Below, one piece after another: positions 52,201 through 61,200 of a stretch of 64,000 nucleotides of DNA. Both the position numbers and the translations under genes were made by a program. The stretch covers positions 15,792,326-15,856,325 of the forward strand of contig OY282609.1 in assembly GCA_958298945.1 (NCBI GenBank), written 5' to 3'. The number at the start of each line of letters is the position of its first letter. Within the stretch, counting starts at the first letter, position 1. The notes under the pieces were generated by a model, which saw only the letters and a list, made by a program, of their open reading frames with translations, was not told the DNA's origin and searched no databases. Origin of the DNA: Atherix ibis. Lineage: Eukaryota; Arthropoda; Insecta; Diptera; Athericidae.

Positions 52201-55200
52201 AAATATTTGAAAAGTTACATTCTGTAAATTATTTCAATTAAGTGACATGGGTAAATATATTTTTTTTCTCTTAAAAAAGAATTACGAAAAGAACGATGTG
52301 AAATAAATTCTAAATAAAAATAATTATCAATTATCAGGTAATATTATCAACAGAATATTAGATTGTGTACTCGTAGATAACAACAACCCTTCGAAATTAT
52401 CTTTATTTATTGATTTATCCATTTTGATTATCAATTAGAATATGTTTGTGACTTTTTACCTATGGTTTTTTAATCATTATTTAATAAAATTACCATTTAA
52501 ATATTAAAAAAAAAAATTTTAACAGACAGCACTTACAGTATACACATTTTTTTTACTATTATTTAACTAGTAGAAAAGGGGAGGTGGGGGATGTAATAAA
52601 TACCTAATTTTCCTAAAGTATCGACAGTTGCTTGTGATAATTGTTCATCGGTACGCTTTGGTGGCGTTGGAATACCTTCCTCGGCTTGATGAACATTTGT
52701 ACTTAAACCAGTATTCGACGATTGCTCTGGATTATCGTTTTGATTTTGGTTTTGATTTTCAGTTTGATTTTGACTTTGATTTCCATTCTGATTTTCATTC
52801 TGATTTTGATTTGTATTCAATTTTTTTATAATTACATAAACTATTATTGATACGAAGAACATAAGTATCTCCGGAACAACCCATTCAATTATTGCTAATG
52901 GTCTGAAATGATTAAAATAAACGAAAGTGGAAGACGAGTTTCCATTTAAAAGAACAAGGAGCAAAATACTATAAGGTTAAAAATTAGATTCCATACTTAA
53001 GATTATATAAATTTATAAAGCCAATGTGCCGAAGGAGAATTTCTGTAAATGAACAATTCGTAAATATCTCCTCTGGTGTTATTATGGCAGCCGCTATTTG
53101 CAATCCAATATGGCCTACCAGTAGTATTGTACTTATTGTTATTAAAATAATAAAATAAGCACCAACTGGACCTGTAATATTTAATAGAAACAATGAAATA
53201 TATTTTTTTTTACCATACACTATATTTTAGCATTTTTACTTGTTGTAGAGAACATATTAGGATTATCCATTTCGTGGTTCGGAAAGCACAGTTAGATCGG
53301 TTGACAGCTGTCAAACATATGTATATCAAACTCATCCAAGATGGCAGTTGCTTAATTTAGGCTTTGCCATTTTTTTATTATAAATTATGTTTTCATTGAA
53401 AAAAAATGCGTTTATTTATAAAAACTTTCTATAAAATGGTGATTCTGTTAAAGCCACGTTTCGATGAGGTTCATTTCTAGCTCGACGAGGTTAAAATTAG
53501 AGCGATGCAGTGCATTTCAAGCAGAATTACCTTTCATGTGGGGCTTTAAAAATTCACAAGTGACTATGGAAAAGCCAACAAATCACCGCGAAAACTGACT
53601 GTTTGGTGTGTATTTTGGTTTGAAGGTATCATTTCTTTAAAAATGAAGAAGAAAAGACCACCATGTGGTTTCAACAAAAAGGGCGGCACAAGCCCGTAAA
53701 CACATTAAATTTTTGGTTTATTTCGCAAAAACTTTCCAGGATACGTAATTTAGAAATTTTATTATGACACTTGGTCTGCATAATTTACAATTTAACACAT
53801 TTTAACTTTTATGCCATGTGGAGCTATGCGAAAGATCATTCGAAGATCAAGTAATGGCAAAAGTGCAGCCCAAAATGTTTGAAAAGTAATTAAAAATAAT
53901 TTTCCTAGATGGCTTTCCATTTTTTATTAAGGATCGTGTTTTCATCGAAAAATGTGTTTATTTGTAAAAAACTTTCTATAAAGTGCTGATCCTGTTAAAA
54001 CCACGTTTCTAAGAGGTTCATTTCTAGCTCGACGAAGTTAAAACTAGAGTGATGAGGTTCATTTCAAGCAAAATTACCCCCGCATATGGGGCTTTAAAAA
54101 CTTACAAGTGACTATGGAGAAGCCAACAAATCTCTGCGAAAACTGACTGTCTGGTGTGTATTTTGGTTTGAATGTATCATTTCTTTAAAAATGAAGCAGA
54201 AAAGGCGGTCACTGTCAATTCTGAGCGTAATTGGTAGCCGAATTTATTTGGGCTGAACGTGAAGATTTTAATCTGGACCACATGTCATTTCAACAAAAAG
54301 CATGCCACAAGCCACTAAAACACCTCAAATTTTTGGTTTATTTCGCAAAACCTTCACAAGTACACGTAATTTTGAGATTTTATTATGACAATTTGTCTGC
54401 ATAATGTACAATTTAACACATTTGAACTTTCATACCATGTGGGACTATGCGAATGATCATTCGAAGATTAAGCAATGTCAAAAGTACAGCCAGAAATGTT
54501 TGAAAAAGTAATTAAAAATCAACCCAAATAGATCGAGTCCTGCCAGAATTTTTATGGCAGCTAATAATGGCTATTCTTATCATCCATAATGGTAAGGACC
54601 AAGCAATATAGTGAAATATTCAAATATTCAATTTGTTTTGTTTACTTTACTTTCCGAAGCACAAATTGGATAACATTTTTCACTGTAATTTTTTTTTTTT
54701 AAATTATTATCTTGAATATAATTTTTAATGAATTTTGTATTTTTCTTTGCATTTTATTTAATTAAAATTGTACTTACCTCGTAGATTTTTGCTTGACGCC
54801 ACCGGCACAAACGGTGTTAAAAAGAATGTAAATAAATAAACTAAAGATATTCCTACTGGACGCATTAAGGAACCTGTAAAAAAATATTTAATTTAAAATT
54901 CACATCAAATAAGAACATAATTAATGCTTGTTTTGATGAACAGTTCTATTAATTTTACATAATTTCCCAACTGAATACAATCGATGTAAAATAAGAAAAA
55001 ATTAACCTACAACAAATTATGTAATAACTTAAAAAAAAAAACCAAAATTATTGTGGTCACTGCAGATATTTTTCACAGCTCCGCTTTATGTAACATACTT
55101 TCCAATAAGCCACCTATCCTATTGTTGCCAAAAATTTATAAACCACAGGTATTCATGTAGCCTAAGCTATCGTATGGAAAACTTTTTCAATTTACAAGTA

Positions 55201-58200
55201 TTCGCTTAACTTTATGGTCGCCTCTATTAGCTTCAATAGAATAATATAACCGAAATGGCATATTTTTGCCTATTGCTATAAAAGGAAGCTTCTCCATTAT
55301 AGTGGAAAATTTACTACCTATAAATTCAAGGATAATAATAATAATATAAACATAAAATTATGATTGTTCGAATCTGATTTAAAATTCACGTCTTGTTAGA
55401 TAAAGTTTTGTGCATTTAAAAATTAAATGGAATTTTTTTTATAAAAATCTATCATAAAAACAAATAGAATGAAACAACTTTTGTGAAAGTATCTAACCGC
55501 ACTCTGGAAATATGAACTCGTAAGTATGGAAACCATCTGGCAAATCGTGAACGACTGTTCCCTGTTTAACCCTCTACAAAAAAAAAATTCCATTCCTAAG
55601 TCAATAAAAGAAATAGTCGAATATCCAAAGGTCCTGTGATAGCGGTTAAATGACTCGACTCTTTGACCCTTCGACATGTCATCCAACTCACCCTTATTTT
55701 TAGGAGTGTTCTCTTCAAATTCAATAGTAAGGGTTGTTTTTTTCACTCTGCTTCTTCCTTCTAAAAATTTAGCTCCTTTTAAAAAGTAACTTGTCCGAAA
55801 CGATAAATAAAAGGAGGGGAGAGGGGATGGGGCAGTCAATAACAAAAAATTGTGTATATTTACTGTATATACAATACAAAAATAGGGACTTGAAAAAGCA
55901 GGCGTAACTTTTTTTCTAAATGCCTACTAAACAAATAGACAAATGGACAGAAATGAACAAATTTCAATTGTTTTTATTTTAATACTTAATAAAACCATAG
56001 AAAAATGCTCATAGTGGATCAATATTTTTACTATTGCGGCATTTAATTGGAATTCAATGAAGAAAAATTTCTAATTAGTATTTTAATGGAAATACAGGGT
56101 GGTCACTGAAAAAAACTGCAAGGTTGGAAAAAGTCATAATTTATTATTTTTTCTTTTCTTTCTTTTTATAAGTTATAGAGCAAGGGTTGGCAACATTTTT
56201 TGGCTGCGGGTCAAAATCAACCAAAATGTGAGAATTAAAGAGATATTTTCGTATTACAACAGTCTTTTAGTAAATAATAAAATATATTTTATTAAGAAAA
56301 TAATTACAAACATAGTTGAATGAACTTTATTTATAAACGTTCTCTTCGATATCAATGGCTCCCCTAATGTTGAACTTATCACGTAAATTTAGTCAAGTCT
56401 AGTTTATAATTAGTCGTTTTAAAAAGAATACAAGCCATCTGAATTTGCGGAAGTTAACCTGTTCCAGTTCTTGCCTAATATAAATTTCATTTGTGAAAAT
56501 ATTGGCTCACATTTATAAGATGAACCGAATTTGTACAAAATTGCAAAGCCTATTTTTCTCAAAGATGAAAACTTCGTAGAAAGTAATGCCCAACATGTTA
56601 ATATCATGAGAAGATGATTATCTTCTGTTTTTTTTCCAAATCTTTCCGCAATTTCTTGAATTTATCTGTCCATAACGTTGAACTTTTTTAAAATGAATGA
56701 TTTCTAAACTAAAATGATCAATTTTTAGATATTGAAAATACTGCAAATTTAAAAGTTGACATACGAGTGCTCCAACTTACGAGTTTTTTGAGATACGAGC
56801 CGTCGAGCGAGCGATTTTTTGCTTTGAAATACGAGCAATCGGCTTAGCGGGTCGGCCACGATCACACACACACGGTCACACACGAAACGCGCGTCACCGG
56901 TTCCCGCGTAAATTCACCGGCCAAGGTCAGAGAATCAGTTATCAAGCATCTTTGATAAGTTGTGCTCGCGTTTTATGACTTTTGTACATTTACAGTTGTA
57001 CTTCATTTATTTTTATAACCATGGATCTGAAGAAAGTTAGTGGAAAGTTCAGTGCTAAGAAAAAGATGATGAGTATTGTGCGAGTTATTGACTTGTCGAG
57101 GCAGTATGAGCGTAGTACGTCCATGATATGTACTGTGCTTAAACAGAAGGAGTCGATAAAGGGTGTAACGCCAGCTAAGGGCGTTACAATAATTTCCAAG
57201 CTCCGAACCTCCCTTCATGAAAATATGGAGAAACTGCTGATGGTGTGGGTGACAGAGAAACAGCTTCAAGGAGATACCTTGACGCAGACCATCATTTGCG
57301 AGAAGTCACGAGCGATTTACGGAGATTTGCTGAAGCAAACCCCGCACACTTCCACGGGCGAGGCATCGGAAGACTCGCTTAAAGCCAGCCGGGGCTAGTT
57401 TGAGAACATTCACTCCGTCGTCAGGTAAGGTGAGGCAGCAAGTTCGGATGTGAAGCTATGATGATTACCTTAAAACGTTTTCCGAACTGATAAAAGCCAA
57501 AAGATATATCCCCCAGCAAGTCTTCAACTGTGACGAGACGGGGCTCTTCTGGAAAAGGATGCCGACTAGGACTTACATAACGGCAGAGGAGAAGACGATG
57601 CCAGGCCATAAACCCATGAAAGATAGATTAACTTTAGCACTGCGCGCCAATGCGAGTGGCGACTGCAAGATCAGGCCTCTGCTCGTATATCATTCGGAAA
57701 ACCCCTGAGCATTTAAGTCACATAAGATTTTAAAAGAAAAACTGTAAGTTATGTGGAGGGCAAACCCGAAGGCATGGGCCACCAGGCAGTTCTTTGTGGA
57801 GTGGGTAAACCTGGTTTTTGGCCCTTCTGTTAGGAAATATCTACAGAAAAACAACCTACCCGTGCAAGCCCTTCTCATCCTCGACAATGCTCCCGCTCAT
57901 CCACCGACCCTGGAAGATGATATCCTCGAAGAGTTCAAGTTTATAAAGGTTCTCTACCTACCACCCAACACCACTTCTATCCTGCAGCCAATGGATCGGC
58001 AGGTGATTTCTAATTTTAAGAAGCTATACATCAAGCATCTGTTTCGGCGCTGCTTTGAGGTGACGGAGAACACAAACCTCACCTTTCGAGAGTTCTGGAA
58101 GGAACACTTTAATATCGTGATTTGCCTCAGAATTATTGATCAGGCGTGGCTGGGTGTTACTACGAGGACCTTGACCTCTGCATGGAAGAAACTGTGGCCA

Positions 58201-61200
58201 GAAGCTGTAGCTGAAAGAACCTTCGAAGAATTCGAACCCGGTGTGTCAGTAGAGGAGGAGATTGTGTCTCTGGGGAAATTCATGGGTCTGGAGGTGGATG
58301 AGAGAGACGTGAACGAGCTCGTCGAGGAGCACACCCAGGAGATACAAGAGTTACAGTTACAGCAGCATACGGAGGTTCTGCAAGAAATTGGTTTCGAGGA
58401 GCCAGAGGAGGATGGGATTATTTCTACAAGTGAGATAAAGGAGATCTTGGAAATGCGGGAGAGAGTCTCACAGTTCGTGCAAAAGAAACACCCAGAAACA
58501 ATTGCAACTGGTCGTGCACCGGAGCTATTTAATGACACTTGCCTAACTCATTTCCGGAACATTCTGAAAGGGAGGAAGAAACAAACCTCCTTGAAAATAC
58601 ATCGGCATCAATTGCATCTCCAAAAATGAACTGTTTAGTGCGGTATTATGACTTAAAGAATTGTGGGCCCATAATTTGTTTGACAATGAGTAAGGTCAGC
58701 CACAAAGAATAAACAATGCTTGAAGTTTTTTTTCAGGAGATATACCAGAGCAACAATGAAATTCCTGCCAGAAATTTTTGGCAAACACATAATTTGAACA
58801 AATTCTCGATTTTTTCGGCATCCACTTTCACCTGATTTGAGGACACCCTACATATTTTTGTACTTGAAAGGACGGGTTTGCATAAATAAACCTCGAATAA
58901 TGCAAAAACTTAACGATGAAATCCGATGTTTAGAACTTGAGACCTGTTATTTTGGTTTTCATACGAGTATTATTGGGTTTTTCAGTGGCCATACCGTAGT
59001 TCTGTTATGAATAGTTAGTAGAAAATAGACCATAGAAACTATTCAGTACTTTTTCGCTGTATGACATATTTAAATAATTTTTTTTAAAGTCTATCGCTTT
59101 CCCAATCCAACAAACAGAAATATTGAAAATATCAACTCTAATTGGAGTAGTCTGAATATCTTCACATAAAATATTTTCTGAACGTTGTGAGTGTTCAATT
59201 GTAGCATTATAAAAGTTAATAGAAAAAAAGAAAGTTATTCAATCAAAAAAAATAATATAACGCAGATCAATATTTATTATGGACTAAAATATCGAACGAG
59301 TTACGAACATTTTTATCTTTTTTAATAGTTTTTCTTATAATTTGGAAATATTAACTATTTATTTGATATATATTTTTTAAATGCAGTCACAGTAAAAGCA
59401 TTCAGAATTCGACTAAATTAGGTGAAAGTCTTATTAAAATTAATCAGTTTATGATATTTTAAAAAAAATACGTTTTAATGAAAATTCATCTGAAAATAAT
59501 ATTGGATTTTTCATTAAAGAAAAAGGTGTTGAAAGTTTTTTAAGTTTAAAAAAATCGAATCAGAATTTCGTGAATTTTGATTAAAGTTAATGAAAAACAC
59601 GATAGTGAATTTTCTTTAATGGTAATAAACTTTCAATAATTTAATAAGAAATAAAACAGGAAAAGAATACGAAATTTAAAAAGAATGGAAATATCAGAGA
59701 AATGATAAAATTTAAAATTATTGGGATAACAGTTACCAATTTCGTAGTACAGCCCTTAGATTAAAGAATACCTGGAATAGGCCCGTACGTTAAATTTTCG
59801 TATATGGACGAGTATACGCAATATTCTGGCTGAATCATTACCAAAGCGGCGAGAAATCGTAACGCTTGCATATTTTTGTGTAGATTTTTTTTTGTAGACA
59901 TGACACCCACTGACATCTTTTGTAGTTTTCGTAATAGAAATTTATTGAATTCCAAAAGCATAATTTATATTTATTTTAACTTTCTTATTGCAGCAAACAA
60001 AAATACAATTTAAACAGATCGACAAGCAATTTTTATTTTTTGTACAATCTCCTGGTATTAAATGAAATTGTATTTAAGGGTAATTCGTAAATATCAATTA
60101 AATATCAAGTGAAACAATTTTGTAGACTTTTGGAGAGTTTTAAAACACGCCATTCTCCATGAAAGTGGTAACATACCCAAATACTTTTGTTGTTTTTCAA
60201 GTTGTTATTTTGGCATTTATCGCCAAAAGTACAAGTGAAAGTGTGGTTTTTATGTTTTTTGAAGTATTTACGAAAAAGTAAGTATTTATATATATATATA
60301 GGGTTTTCCAAAAAGAGTGATTGTTTGGTCATCATCGATCGATACCGTTCTCCATTGACAGTAACGGTGTAACCAGCTTCATTTCGAACGAAATACGGAC
60401 CGATGATTCCATCAGACCAAAAACCACACCAAACTGTCAATTTAGGTAAATGTAATGGGTATTCATGAATAATTTGTGGATTTTCTTCGCACCGGAATCG
60501 ACAGTTTTGTTTATTTACCAGACCACTCAGATGAAAGTAATCGCATGAAAAGTTGCAATTGGAGAACGATCATTTTGATAATAAAATTGAATAATTTGAA
60601 AACGTTGTTCTTGCATACATCTCTCCATGATGAAATTGTAAACATTACTAAATACAATAAAAAAAAATGACAGATCATTACAAATGGCCGAAACGTTACT
60701 TAGAAATCATATCACTCTTATTGGAAAACCCTTTAGTTATATTGTTGATAAAATTTATTAGGAAGTTTTTATTTCAGAAAATGAAGTGTTTTGCTGGTTA
60801 TTCAACGGAATGAGGAAACCGGGAATTTCTTTCTTTCCATAAGCTGACATCTTCATTTTTACTAGAGAAATTAACAAAAATTTAATTTGTGACGTGTCTA
60901 AATGTCTTTTAATGATTTATTTTGTCCAAAAAGTGGCTAAAAACTCATTGAATAAATGTAAACAAATGTGATGTTGACAGTTCAATGTTTACCAGAAAAT
61001 AGTTCAGTGCCGGCGTACGTAAAGTATGTGTCAGAATATTTAAGGGAAATTAAGTGCAGATGATGGGTTAAATAAATATTTTAAATTACCATGATTATTT
61101 ATTTAACCCATCTGCACTTAATATCAGGTTTTATTGCTTTTTAACCTAGGCAAGTCTTTCCATTGCGAAAACTGTCTTTCAGCTTTAGAAGAAGAACTTC

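Noticed and set aside
55423..55845. 140-codon minus-strand open frame in Piezo intron 1
   Set aside because: No recognisable domain, no splice context, low-complexity ends. It could be part of an unknown repeat, but nothing supports a gene.
58140..58538. 132-codon Ser/Cys-rich minus frame
   Set aside because: Antisense of the Glu-rich tail of the Tigger transposase.
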